From: Actinobacteria bacterium UBA5975 | GTDB lineage: Bacteria; Actinomycetota; Actinomycetes; Nanopelagicales; Nanopelagicaceae | Length of the DNA: 16,734 nt | Assembly: GCA_002430075.1 (NCBI GenBank) | Contig: DJBN01000064.1 | Coordinates: forward strand, 2,538 to 19,271 | Direction: 5' to 3' | Part shown: in pieces, positions 1 through 7,057 of the stretch | How positions within the stretch are numbered: the stretch's first letter is position 1 | How the letters are laid out: each line of letters begins with the position of its first letter | The notes under the pieces: model-generated | Seen by the model: the letters and a program-made list of their open reading frames with translations, nothing else | Database searches by the model: none | What the model was told of the DNA's origin: nothing | Translations under genes and position numbers: made by a program

Positions 1-141
1 CTTCGGCTTCGCAGTTGCCTTCGTAGAAACCTTAACCGTAGGTTTTGGAGTTGGCTTCTTGGTCGCAGCCAGAGCCGAACTTCCAGATAACGTTAAGACA
101 ATTGCAAGCAAGAGTGCAATCTTTCTCAATCGCGCTCCCAT
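1..141 (-). CDS. Secreted Lys/Pro-rich protein, N-terminal part only
   Basis: Only the first 47 codons lie inside the window; the gene continues beyond position 1. Reading from an ATG at 141, the protein has a basic n-region (GARLRK), a hydrophobic core (IALLLAIVLTLSG) and a likely signal peptidase site near SALAA, followed by a Lys/Pro/Thr-rich stretch (KKPTPKPTVKVSTK). I infer that it is exported, with an extended cationic linker before a domain that cannot be seen. The start overlaps the end of the ABC-2 permease. An in-frame TTG at 129 overlaps the permease stop by four bases, has GGGAG five bases upstream and still gives a complete signal peptide (MRKIALLLA...), so it is a credible alternative. 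The overlap suggests translation coupled to the exporter. The function is not recognisable from this fragment. Confidence 0.65.
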   Translation of the reverse strand, partial: MGARLRKIALLLAIVLTLSGSSALAATKKPTPKPTVKVSTKATAKPK

Positions 142-917
142 TTGAAGCTGCGGATCGCCCAGATTAAACCGATTACTAGCCACGCGGCAATAATGGCAAA
201 GGTACGCCCAGTTTCCCAATTTCCAGCAACTTCACGCGTAGCAAATGAATCAGGGAGGAAGACTGAACGAGCACCCTGAGTCATCCACTTCAAAGGAAAA
301 ATTGCTGCAACTTGTTGCATCCAATGGGGAAGATCAGAGAAGATAAAGAAGACACCACTAAAAAACTGCAGAACAATTACAACTGGTGAGACAACAGCGG
401 AGGCGCCACGACCGCTCTTTGGAACATTTGAGAATGCAATTCCTAAGACTGTAGAACACGCACTCCCTAGTACAAGCAAGGCGGCAAGTAGTAACCATTT
501 ATCTGCAGTCTTTGGCAAATTAACACCAAAGAATGCAACTCCTGCAGCTAGTAGAAGGAGCGTTTGAATCAACATGCTGATAGTTACAAGGATTGCCTTT
601 CCGATAAAGTAGCTACTTGCTGGCATCGGTGTCCCACGTAGACGTTTAAGAGTTCCGAAGTCGCGTTCTACGGGAATCATGATTGCCAGTTGCTGGAAAC
701 CAGTATTAACAAGGCCGGATGCAATCATACCTGCGACAAAATACTGACTGAATGTGACGCCCTTGGCTATTGAATTTGAGAAGACCGAACCGAAGATTGC
801 AAGCAATATTAATGGAAATAACATTGTGAAGACAACAGATTCTCGTTGGCGCACGAATTGGCGAACTTCAAGGCGGCCTCGTTGCAATCCGATAGTTATT
901 GCAGTTGGGTTACTCAT
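126..917 (-). CDS. ABC-2 type transporter permease
   Basis: This is the membrane subunit of an ABC-2 family exporter, which pairs with the ATPase encoded immediately upstream. The 263-residue protein starts with a cytoplasmic segment (SNPTAITIGLQRGRLEVRQ) and has about six membrane segments near residues 28-46, 59-80, 105-128, 140-162, 172-195 and 233-253. The family-typical cytoplasmic motif ERDFGTLKRLRGTPMP lies between the second and third. I chose the ATG at 917, which overlaps the ATPase stop (910-912) by eight bases, a usual coupled arrangement. An in-frame TTG at 929 and GTG at 926 would add four or three residues and are less likely. The family (DrrB-like drug, lipid and polysaccharide exporters) is clear, but the substrate cannot be read from sequence. 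Confidence 0.9.
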   Translation of the reverse strand: MSNPTAITIGLQRGRLEVRQFVRQRESVVFTMLFPLILLAIFGSVFSNSIAKGVTFSQYFVAGMIASGLVNTGFQQLAIMIPVERDFGTLKRLRGTPMPASSYFIGKAILVTISMLIQTLLLLAAGVAFFGVNLPKTADKWLLLAALLVLGSACSTVLGIAFSNVPKSGRGASAVVSPVVIVLQFFSGVFFIFSDLPHWMQQVAAIFPLKWMTQGARSVFLPDSFATREVAGNWETGRTFAIIAAWLVIGLIWAIRSFKWERD

Positions 918-1764
918 GGGAGCCACCAATCATTTCAAGGTAAACATCTTCAAGGGAAGCCCGCTTCACACTGAGCTCTGGAACTTCGCCACCAAAATGT
1001 TCTGAAAGTTTTGTCACGAGTTGTGTTGGATTGGCGCTACGCTCTGTCCGAACTTCAAATCCATCGCGCCATGAAACTGTTGCAAGTGAAGTCGCGCGAC
1101 CCCCTAGTTGGTCTGGGGTAGATACGGCAATAATCTGGCCACGATTGATAACTGCAACTCGATCCGCCAGCGCTTCTGCTTCATCGAGGTAGTGAGTTGT
1201 TAGGAGAATCGTTGCACCTTCATCGCGCAACTTTCTAATAAGTGACCAGAATGCTCGACGTGCTTCAGGATCGAAACCAGTTGTAGGTTCATCAAGGAAG
1301 ATAAGTTCTGGATTGCCAATGATTCCCAGCGCAACATCGAGTCTGCGCCGTTGGCCACCGGACAAGGTACGTCCCAAAGCCTCTGCCTTCTCGCCTAAAC
1401 CAACAAGTTCGATGACTTCTCGGGGATCTTTGGGGTTCTTGTAATATTGAGCAAAATGAGCAACCGATTCAAAGACCGTTAAGTCTCCTGCATCATTTGT
1501 AGATTGCAGAACAATTCCAATACGATCACGCCAGAGCTGTCCCGCATGCCCCTTAGTTGCTGGATCAAAGCCCAGAACCTCAACACGTCCTGCATCTCTA
1601 TCGCGAAAGCCTTCGAGAATTTCAACTGTCGTTGTCTTGCCTGCGCCATTTGGCCCAAGGAGAGCAAAAATCTCTCCTTGCTCAATCTCAAGGCTCAATC
1701 CGTCAACGGCCTTATGTGAGCCGTAGCTCTTTATCAGTCCAGAAACGGTAATGACGTGGCTCAT
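910..1764 (-). CDS. ABC transporter ATP-binding protein (DrrA/CcmA-like)
   Basis: This 284-residue cytoplasmic ATPase powers the ABC-2 permease downstream. All catalytic motifs are intact: Walker A GPNGAGKT (37-44), Q-loop Gln87, signature LSGGQ (134-138), Walker B LIFLDEP (154-160) with catalytic Glu159, and the H-loop His191 (TTHYLDEAE). A C-terminal extension ending SLEDVYLEMIG is typical of the drug/lipid exporter ATPases of the DrrA type. The gene is first in a minus-strand run ATPase-permease-secreted protein with overlapping ends. Its ATG at 1764 has no convincing Shine-Dalgarno sequence, and the 47-base gap to the divergent plus-strand gene must hold both promoters. The substrate is unknown. 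Confidence 0.93.
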   Translation of the reverse strand: MSHVITVSGLIKSYGSHKAVDGLSLEIEQGEIFALLGPNGAGKTTTVEILEGFRDRDAGRVEVLGFDPATKGHAGQLWRDRIGIVLQSTNDAGDLTVFESVAHFAQYYKNPKDPREVIELVGLGEKAEALGRTLSGGQRRRLDVALGIIGNPELIFLDEPTTGFDPEARRAFWSLIRKLRDEGATILLTTHYLDEAEALADRVAVINRGQIIAVSTPDQLGGRATSLATVSWRDGFEVRTERSANPTQLVTKLSEHFGGEVPELSVKRASLEDVYLEMIGGSHE

Positions 1765-1773
1765 ATGGCTATC

Positions 1774-1805
1774 TTGTCACTGTCTCATCAAAAGTGCGAG
1801 AAAAT
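1774..1805 (+). promoter_or_regulatory. Candidate promoter of the zinc-binding protein gene
   Basis: A -10-like GAAAAT (1800-1805) ends six bases before the ATG at 1812, the spacing expected for a leaderless transcript. TTGTCA (1774-1779) matches the -35 consensus at five of six positions, but lies 20 bases from this -10, longer than ideal. Tentative. Confidence 0.35.
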
Positions 1806-1811
1806 GGTTCT

Positions 1812-2129
1812 ATGAGCCCTCGTAAGAATTATCCTAAAAATCGTAGGCCGAAAGACGGTGATGAAGATCGCCCTGTAAATCCTTCAAATCAAAGTTTTGA
1901 AGAAGATGAGAATGGCCTTTGGGTTGTCAGAAAATTAACGGGTTCATCTGCAAATAAACCATATCGATGTCCCGGGTGCGATCAATTAATTCCAATGGCA
2001 ACTCCACATACAGTTGCATGGCTTGATGACGAAGAGGATAACCGCAGACATTGGCACAATACATGTTGGAGTAAGAGAAATAATCGTGGACCTCGCACAG
2101 AACGAACTAGAAACGCGCCACGTTACTAA
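1812..2129 (+). CDS. Small actinobacterial zinc-binding protein (CPGCD...HWHxxCW)
   Basis: This is a 105-residue basic protein. A disordered charged N-terminus (1-35) is followed by a conserved core containing YRCPGCDQLI (Cys53, Cys56), a TPHTVAW strand (His66) and RRHWHNTCW (His80, His82, Cys85), then an Arg/Asn-rich tail ending RNAPRY. The CxxC plus HWHxxC arrangement looks like a single structural zinc site. The architecture matches, from memory, a conserved Streptomyces family often mislabelled 'ATP/GTP-binding protein'; I see no nucleotide-binding motif. An in-frame GTG at 1794 would add six residues, but the ATG at 1812 begins with the family-like MSPRKN and fits the promoter spacing. 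It may share a transcript with the DUF2061 gene 56 bases downstream. Its function is not known to me; a nucleic-acid-binding role is a guess from charge. Confidence 0.82.
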   Translation: MSPRKNYPKNRRPKDGDEDRPVNPSNQSFEEDENGLWVVRKLTGSSANKPYRCPGCDQLIPMATPHTVAWLDDEEDNRRHWHNTCWSKRNNRGPRTERTRNAPRY

Positions 2130-2176
2130 CAACGCCTGGTTTCATTAACGACTCCAATAGTATTGCGCAGGAAATC

Positions 2177-2181
2177 GGAGG
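2177..2181 (+). promoter_or_regulatory. Ribosome binding site choosing the second ATG of the DUF2061 gene
   Basis: GGAGG lies one base before a first ATG (2183) and four bases before a second (2186). The second spacing is the workable one, so the gene is taken to start at 2186. Confidence 0.6.
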
Positions 2182-2185
2182 AATG

Positions 2186-2398
2186 ATGGAAAAAGCAAAA
2201 CATAAACGGTCCCTATTGAAGGCGATCACTTGGCGCATAACTGGGACCGCAGATACATTTATACTCTCCATGTTGATTACACGGCAAATTAAATTTGCGC
2301 TTGCAATTTCGGCCACAGAATTAGTTACAAAAATAGTTTTATATTATTTCCACGAACGCATCTGGGAGCGGTTTAGCTGGGGAAAGACGAAAGACTAG
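2186..2398 (+). CDS. DUF2061 family small membrane protein
   Basis: This 70-residue protein covers almost exactly one DUF2061 domain. The family pattern is clear: KAITWRITGTADTFILSMLITRQ (starting at residue 12) followed by ISATELVTKIVLYYFHERIWERFSWG (from residue 41), with two hydrophobic membrane-spanning stretches around 20-33 and 36-55. The HERIWERFSWG end is strongly conserved in the family. DUF2061 proteins occur alone or fused to enzymes in sulfate metabolism; here the gene stands alone, so I draw no pathway conclusion. It lies downstream of the small zinc-binding protein gene and ends 11 bases from the convergent aldehyde dehydrogenase stop. Molecular function is unknown. Confidence 0.88.
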   Translation: MEKAKHKRSLLKAITWRITGTADTFILSMLITRQIKFALAISATELVTKIVLYYFHERIWERFSWGKTKD

Positions 2399-2409
2399 CT
2401 CGTAAAGCG

Positions 2410-3891
2410 TTAGCCAAGACGACCTTTGAGTAACTTGGTAACTGCAACAATCAACTTATCGTTGCCAATTGTTCTTGAAAAACTTGTAAATGCGATTGGC
2501 AGTTGGAAACGAGCGCGGACTACAGTCCGTGGATAAGTAAATTCGAGAATTCCTTCAGGTCCATGGATGCGACCGTATCCGCTATCTTTCACACCACCGA
2601 ACGGAACTGAATCAACGGCGGCAAATGAGATAACAGAGTTGATAGCAACCATTCCTGTATGAAGTTGAGAAGCAATCTTCTTGCCGTGGCGCTTCGACCA
2701 GATTGATGCACCAAGACCATACCTGCTTGCATTCGAGAGTTCGATCGCTTCGGCCATACTTTTCACTCGATTGATTGCGATAGTTGGGCCGAAGGTTTCA
2801 TCGGTCATAGCAATTGAATCTTCAGGTACATCAGCAAGGATGACAGGTTCAACGAATGGGGCTTTCACAGAGGTCGATCCACCCATCAATACTTTGGCCC
2901 CGCGAGAAATTGCATCATCGATATGGCTTTGAATAATCGGTATCTGCTTCGGCATGGTTGTCGGACCATATTTTCCGTGGCCTGGTGCACCGGGATGAAT
3001 GTCCTTAGCAATCTCCAAAATATTTTCGATAAATTTATCTGCAACTCTTTCATCGACATATACACGCTCTGCACCAATGCATGTCTGGCCAGCATTAGAG
3101 AATGCCGACCAAACTGTGGCATCTGCAGCACGCTTGAGATCAGCATCGTGAGCCACAATGACTGCATCTTTACCGCCGCATTCAAGGACTACTGGCGTCA
3201 TGAGCGCCGCACACGTAGCTGCAACCACCTTGGCAGTCTTAGTAGAGCCAGTAAAAGCTAATTTATCTACACCACTTTCGCATAAGTGCCTTCCTGTTTC
3301 GCCAAGTCCTGTGATGCATGTGAATACGTCAGCAAGCATCGAGGAATCAATAAATGATTGAGCTAGAAATTCTCCAACTCCTGGCGTGTATTCACTTGGT
3401 TTAAATACAACGGCATTTCCTGCAGCAAGGGCGTAGGCGATTGAACCAAGAGGCGTAAAGACTGGGTAATTCCATGGACCAATGACACCCACAACTCCGA
3501 CAGGGGAGCGTTCAACTGTTGCCGACATATTTGCCATGAGTAGCCCTGGAGAGCGATGAGATGTGCGCATTACAGATTCTGCATGACGGGCTGCCCAAGC
3601 AATGTGTCCTGCTGCAAGAGAGGCCTCTAATTTTGCATCACTTATAGGCTTTCCAGTTTCTAGCGCAACAAGCTCTACAAGTTGATCCACATTTGCAAGT
3701 AAGTCCGTACTCCACTTCAACAAGATCTTTCGACGTCCACGAAAGCCAAGATCACGCCATTCTTGAGATGCAGTACGCGCACGCGCAACGGCTGCTTGAA
3801 CGCCTACTTGACTAAAGATTTCATGCGAGGCGATTACCTCGTTGTTGACAGGATTATGGGAATTGAAAGTTTGAGTATCTGTCGAAGCCAT
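2410..3891 (-). CDS. NAD(P)-dependent aldehyde dehydrogenase, succinate-semialdehyde dehydrogenase-like
   Basis: This 493-residue aldehyde dehydrogenase oxidises an aldehyde to its carboxylate. Active-site features are present: PWNYP (139-143, oxyanion Asn141), KPSE (Lys164, cofactor), general base Glu237 in LECGGK, catalytic Cys271 in SNAGQTCIGAERVYV, and cofactor-binding Glu365 in ETFGP. The N-terminus (SHNPVNNEVI) and a C-terminal tail beyond the usual end (LPIAFTSFSRTIGN...KLLKGRLG) recall the mycobacterial GabD2-type succinate-semialdehyde dehydrogenases. However, this group also includes aliphatic and aryl aldehyde enzymes, so the substrate is open. In the Rossmann motif GSTxxG the last Gly is Ala220. 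The gene is monocistronic, has no Shine-Dalgarno, and is divergent from the alpha/beta hydrolase across 22 bases. Confidence 0.9.
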   Translation of the reverse strand: MASTDTQTFNSHNPVNNEVIASHEIFSQVGVQAAVARARTASQEWRDLGFRGRRKILLKWSTDLLANVDQLVELVALETGKPISDAKLEASLAAGHIAWAARHAESVMRTSHRSPGLLMANMSATVERSPVGVVGVIGPWNYPVFTPLGSIAYALAAGNAVVFKPSEYTPGVGEFLAQSFIDSSMLADVFTCITGLGETGRHLCESGVDKLAFTGSTKTAKVVAATCAALMTPVVLECGGKDAVIVAHDADLKRAADATVWSAFSNAGQTCIGAERVYVDERVADKFIENILEIAKDIHPGAPGHGKYGPTTMPKQIPIIQSHIDDAISRGAKVLMGGSTSVKAPFVEPVILADVPEDSIAMTDETFGPTIAINRVKSMAEAIELSNASRYGLGASIWSKRHGKKIASQLHTGMVAINSVISFAAVDSVPFGGVKDSGYGRIHGPEGILEFTYPRTVVRARFQLPIAFTSFSRTIGNDKLIVAVTKLLKGRLG

Positions 3892-3897
3892 ATGGAA

Positions 3898-3926
3898 AGA
3901 CTAGACTGCAACTATGCCGGAACCAA
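3898..3926 (-). promoter_or_regulatory. Candidate leaderless promoter of the aldehyde dehydrogenase gene
   Basis: On the minus strand the order is TTGGTT (3926-3921), 17 bases, TAGTCT (3903-3898), six bases, then the ATG at 3891. The -35 lies inside the divergent hydrolase coding region, and the -10 shares two bases with the hydrolase -10. Confidence 0.45.
3902..3907 (+). promoter_or_regulatory. Candidate -10 element of the alpha/beta hydrolase gene
   Basis: TAGACT (four of six matches to TATAAT) is followed by six bases and the ATG at 3914. There is no ribosome binding site, which fits leaderless transcription. I see no good -35 at the matching distance. Confidence 0.45.
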
Positions 3927-4624
3927 TCCGCCCCAGTACTGTTTTTCCAGCGTCTCGAACCCCCTTTACGGTAACGACCGAGGATGGCGAAGTACTTGTA
4001 GGTGAAGTAAGCGCTCCCTTGGACAATCTCACCTCTGCGATCCTTTGTTGTCACCCCAATCCAACGGGTGGGGGAATGATGGATAGCCATATCTACAAGA
4101 AGGCATCTAATCGCTTGCCTGCGATGGCAGGAATCACCGTGGTGCGATTTAACACTCGCGGAACAACAAGTGAAGCCGGCACAAGCACAGGTTCATACGA
4201 TAATGGCCGCGCCGAAAAATACGATGTTGAGGCGATGGCTCGATATTGCTTTGACGTTTTGAATCTCAAAGAACTTTGGGTCGTCGGATGGTCATTTGGA
4301 ACAAGTATCGCCATCAGTCACGCCCGAGACCCAAGAATCAAAGGGCTCATTCTATTAAGCCCAACTCTACTTGATATTGTTGATGGAGATCTTGAATTCT
4401 GGGCTAACGATGGAAGGCCAATGACAGCGCTGATTCCAGAGCACGATGATTATTTAAAGCCTGAGCAAGCAAAGGTACGTTTTGCACTTATTCCACAGAT
4501 TGAACTCATTGCAGTTGATGGCGCAAGGCATCTCTGGGTTGGAGAACCATCAGTGAACCGGGTTCTCTCTGAAATAACTCGAGCCGTTGCCCCCAACCGC
4601 TTGCCTTTACCTACCGAGTTTTAA
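3914..4624 (+). CDS. Alpha/beta hydrolase (dienelactone hydrolase/KANL3-like fold)
   Basis: This is a 236-residue cytoplasmic serine hydrolase of the alpha/beta fold. It carries an early strand and turn CCHPNPTGGGMMDSH (45-59), resembling the HPHP/HPNP loop of the small 'alpha/beta superfamily hydrolase' group. This is followed by FNTRGTTSEAG (79-89), the nucleophile elbow GWSFGT with Ser127, a probable acid at Asp178 or Asp179 (PEHDDYLKPEQ) and catalytic His206 (GARHLW). The triad looks complete. There is no signal peptide. The substrate is unknown; many relatives act on esters or lack an assigned reaction. The gene is divergent from the aldehyde dehydrogenase, and its stop (4622-4624) overlaps the stop of the convergent AI-2E family gene within a single TTAA. 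Confidence 0.85.
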   Translation: MPEPIRPSTVFPASRTPFTVTTEDGEVLVGEVSAPLDNLTSAILCCHPNPTGGGMMDSHIYKKASNRLPAMAGITVVRFNTRGTTSEAGTSTGSYDNGRAEKYDVEAMARYCFDVLNLKELWVVGWSFGTSIAISHARDPRIKGLILLSPTLLDIVDGDLEFWANDGRPMTALIPEHDDYLKPEQAKVRFALIPQIELIAVDGARHLWVGEPSVNRVLSEITRAVAPNRLPLPTEF

Positions 4625-5736
4625 GACTTTTGCGCGCGAGGGTAAACAACTTCTTCAAGAATCAAAATGATTGAGGCAGCAACTGGCACTGCAAGCAAAC
4701 CGCCCACAAGACCCAAAAGCGAAGTTCCTATTAGTGCAGAAATAATTGTGACCGCCCCTGGTAGGGCAAGGGTACGTTTCATAATCTTTGGTGTCAGAAT
4801 GTAATTCTCGGCTTGTACATAAACCACATAGCCAACAAATGCTACGACTCCAATGGTAACTGATTCAGTCAGTGCAATAATTGTGAAGACGGTGCAACCA
4901 ATGAAGTGACCAATAAGTGGCACTAGACCACATACAAAGATGATGATTCCAATTGCTACTGGTGATGGGAGCCCTAAGATCACTGCAAGTAAGGTCATAA
5001 AGGTTGCTGCAAAGAAAGATACGAGAATCTGGCTGCCAACGAAGGCGCCCACCCGAGCAATAATGGCATCGGTTAGAGCTGCAACTCGAGGACGTCTACT
5101 GGCAGGAACCAACTTAAGACCGAGCTCTGTAGCTTGCGGAAGGGAAGTGATGAAATAGAGAGTCAATACAAGAATTGTCAGTCCTGTAAAAGTGCCCGAT
5201 AGAACTGATTTGCCGACGCCAATCACCCCACCAAATGCTGTGACAAGTAGAGTGCCATCAGATGTAACGCTTTGAAGTTTATTCTGCAGAGAATCAACGA
5301 TGCCGTACTGGTCATTAATCTTTGCAATACTGGCGTTGTTCTTTAAGTCTTCAAGAAGCGAAGGAGCAATCTGTATTAGGTTCGTTCCTTGCTTTACAAG
5401 TGGTGGCACAACAAGAGCGGCAAAGAGGCCAACGAAAATTATGACAAGTGCAAAAATAATTGCTACTGCAACAGTTCGTGATACGCCTCGACGACGTACA
5501 GCTTCTACGGCTGGATTAAGTCCTGTCGCAAGAAAGAGGGCAACGAGAATGAGAACAAATACTTGGCTGGCACTGGCAAGAGCACGCATCAATACAAATG
5601 CGCTGAGAGCACCGATTGTGGCTACAAATCCAAAATAAAAAGGGTGTCCATGATCGATAGGAGCGCCTGCGGCTCCAAAATTAGATGGAATGGTTGATTC
5701 TCTTGCTTTTCTCTTCATCTGCTCTGAAATAGCCAT
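4621..5736 (-). CDS. AI-2E family transporter (PerM/UPF0118-type membrane protein)
   Basis: This 371-residue polytopic membrane protein has a short cytoplasmic N-terminus (1-30). Hydrophobic segments fall near 34-50, 58-72, 88-112, 165-198, 232-256, 259-287, 293-308 and 328-362, separated by a soluble loop around 113-160. Family hallmarks are GLVPLIGHFIGCTVF (270-284) and the C-terminal AENYILTPKIMKRTLALPG followed by a GLVGGLLAVPVAA turn. The family was named for autoinducer-2 export in E. coli, but many members move ions or other small solutes, so the name should not be read as quorum sensing here. The start lacks a Shine-Dalgarno sequence, and a TACAAT sits five bases before it. The gene is divergent from the DUF4032 gene. 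Confidence 0.9.
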   Translation of the reverse strand: MAISEQMKRKARESTIPSNFGAAGAPIDHGHPFYFGFVATIGALSAFVLMRALASASQVFVLILVALFLATGLNPAVEAVRRRGVSRTVAVAIIFALVIIFVGLFAALVVPPLVKQGTNLIQIAPSLLEDLKNNASIAKINDQYGIVDSLQNKLQSVTSDGTLLVTAFGGVIGVGKSVLSGTFTGLTILVLTLYFITSLPQATELGLKLVPASRRPRVAALTDAIIARVGAFVGSQILVSFFAATFMTLLAVILGLPSPVAIGIIIFVCGLVPLIGHFIGCTVFTIIALTESVTIGVVAFVGYVVYVQAENYILTPKIMKRTLALPGAVTIISALIGTSLLGLVGGLLAVPVAASIILILEEVVYPRAQKS

Positions 5737-5751
5737 GCTTTATTGTAAAGC
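5737..5751. repeat. Perfect 6-base inverted repeat, 3-base centre
   Basis: GCTTTA-TTG-TAAAGC fills the start-proximal half of the 34-base divergent spacer. It covers the candidate -10 of the AI-2E gene and touches its start codon. It could be an operator, or a hairpin at the extreme 5' region; chance is not excluded for arms this short. Confidence 0.5.
5742..5747 (-). promoter_or_regulatory. Candidate leaderless -10 of the AI-2E family gene
   Basis: TACAAT (five of six matches to TATAAT) lies five bases before the ATG at 5736 on the minus strand. It is embedded in the perfect dyad at 5737-5751. Confidence 0.5.
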
Positions 5752-5757
5752 GTAAGA

Positions 5758-5763
5758 GAGAAT
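5758..5763 (+). promoter_or_regulatory. Candidate -10 of the DUF4032 operon
   Basis: GAGAAT lies seven bases before the ATG at 5771. The same hexamer precedes aceE by six bases. No Shine-Dalgarno sequence and no clear -35 are visible. Confidence 0.35.
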
Positions 5764-5770
5764 AACCCTC

Positions 5771-7018
5771 ATGGCGCTACGGATTACTGGGCTCGGCGAG
5801 GAAATCGCAGCTCTCACGGGCCTGCCCTGGAACATCGCGTTAGAGCAATGGCCAGAAGATCCTATGCTCGCTGAAAAGCGCGGCATCTCGCGACATATCG
5901 TTCGGTTAGTAAGGTCTACAGATAACCCAGATTCAGAAGTTTATGCAGTCAAAGAGACGGTTTCGGAATTTGCTAACCGTGAATATCAGATTTTGCGCGA
6001 GCTCACACAGTTAGATTCACCGAGCGTTCAATCAATTGCCGTCATTGAGGGTCGAAGAGATAACAATGGGGAAGAGCTTCCCTGCGCACTGGTCACGCGT
6101 TTCTTGCCGTACTCACTTCCATTTCGCGTAGTGCTGAGCGATAAGCACGTGAGTGCAGAAGATGTAACCTTGATGGCCAATGCGCTCGCTTTATTATTGG
6201 TTCGTCTCCACCTTCTGGGTTTCTGGTGGGGCGATTGTTCCCTATCTAATACCTTATTCCGTCGCGATGCCGATGCTTATGCTGCATATTTGGTCGATGC
6301 TGAAACTGGAGAGTTTCAAAAGTCGCTAACTGCCGGTCAGCGCGAACATGACCTTGAAATTGCACACTTTAACGTTGCAGCAGAGCTAGAAGATTTGCAG
6401 CTGTCTGGTGTTCTCTATCCAGGCCTGGATCCAATTCGCGCCAGTTCTGCGCTGATAAAGCGATACCACCGTTTATGGTCTGCACTGAAAGATCGGCAGG
6501 TACTTGATCCAACAGATCGTCATGCAGTCGAGCGCGCGATGCGACAGTTGCACGATTTAGGTTTCGCCGTCGAAGAAGTATCTGTGTCGATGGAGGATGG
6601 CGAAAGCTCTCCTAAGATGGTTTTTCAACCAAAGCTGGTTGCAGCTGGTTATCACAAGAACCGCCTGCGCGAATTAATGGGACTTGAGACCGAAGAACTT
6701 CAGGCCAAGAGGCTCTTGGCGTCCTTTGATCGCTTCCGCGGGCGCGAAGCTTCACCTAAGCCTCCGATTTATAATTCAGCAAAGCGATGGCTGGATCAGG
6801 TCTTTAGGCCAACAGTTGATTTGATTCCGCCAGGGCTTAAAGGCCGTATTGAACTTGCTCAATTTTTCCATGAAACCCTTGAGCACCGCTGGTATTTGGG
6901 TGAACGAGCAGGGCACGATGTTGGACTAGAGTTCGCTGCAAAGGCTTACATTGCAGATGTACTTCCCTATCGTCGCGATTCAGGTGTCGACGTTCGCGTA
7001 GATGGTGCAATGCAGTAA
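5771..7018 (+). CDS. DUF4032 protein with WaaP/lipopolysaccharide-kinase-like fold
   Basis: This is a 415-residue soluble protein matching the actinobacterial DUF4032 family, which carries an N-terminal kinase-like region. Visible kinase-like landmarks are VYAVKET (Lys61, ATP-contacting lysine), NREYQILREL (Glu71 or Glu77, helix C), LHLLGFWWGDCSLSN (Asp155 and Asn160, the catalytic-loop equivalents) and YLVDAETGE (Asp176, the DFG-like metal ligand). The HRD histidine is absent and its place is taken by a Trp-Gly-Asp arrangement, as in WaaP-like lipopolysaccharide kinases. The second half (about 200-400) is the family-specific domain, ending RWYLGERAGHDVGLEFAAKAYI. Substrate and activity are not established to my knowledge. 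It is the first gene of an operon with the TPR/thioredoxin-like protein 39 bases downstream and an MFS transporter. Confidence 0.85.
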   Translation: MALRITGLGEEIAALTGLPWNIALEQWPEDPMLAEKRGISRHIVRLVRSTDNPDSEVYAVKETVSEFANREYQILRELTQLDSPSVQSIAVIEGRRDNNGEELPCALVTRFLPYSLPFRVVLSDKHVSAEDVTLMANALALLLVRLHLLGFWWGDCSLSNTLFRRDADAYAAYLVDAETGEFQKSLTAGQREHDLEIAHFNVAAELEDLQLSGVLYPGLDPIRASSALIKRYHRLWSALKDRQVLDPTDRHAVERAMRQLHDLGFAVEEVSVSMEDGESSPKMVFQPKLVAAGYHKNRLRELMGLETEELQAKRLLASFDRFRGREASPKPPIYNSAKRWLDQVFRPTVDLIPPGLKGRIELAQFFHETLEHRWYLGERAGHDVGLEFAAKAYIADVLPYRRDSGVDVRVDGAMQ

Positions 7019-7045
7019 GAAGTTTCCGAAGATTTAGAAAGCAGC

Positions 7046-7050
7046 GAGGA
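7046..7050 (+). promoter_or_regulatory. Ribosome binding site of the thioredoxin-like/TPR gene
   Basis: GAGGA sits seven bases before the ATG at 7058. It is a normal Shine-Dalgarno inside the operon, unlike the leaderless-looking first gene. Confidence 0.6.
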
Positions 7051-7057
7051 TTACCAG

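Noticed and set aside
754..1005. Small reading frames opposite or out of phase with larger genes, such as this 83-codon one on the plus strand
   Set aside because: It overlaps the end of the ATPase and start of the permease, has no recognisable domain or start signal, and its frame follows from codon bias of the real genes.
4621..5736. Quorum-sensing role from the 'AI-2E transporter' name
   Set aside because: The family name is historical; no luxS or signal-response gene is nearby and many members transport other solutes.
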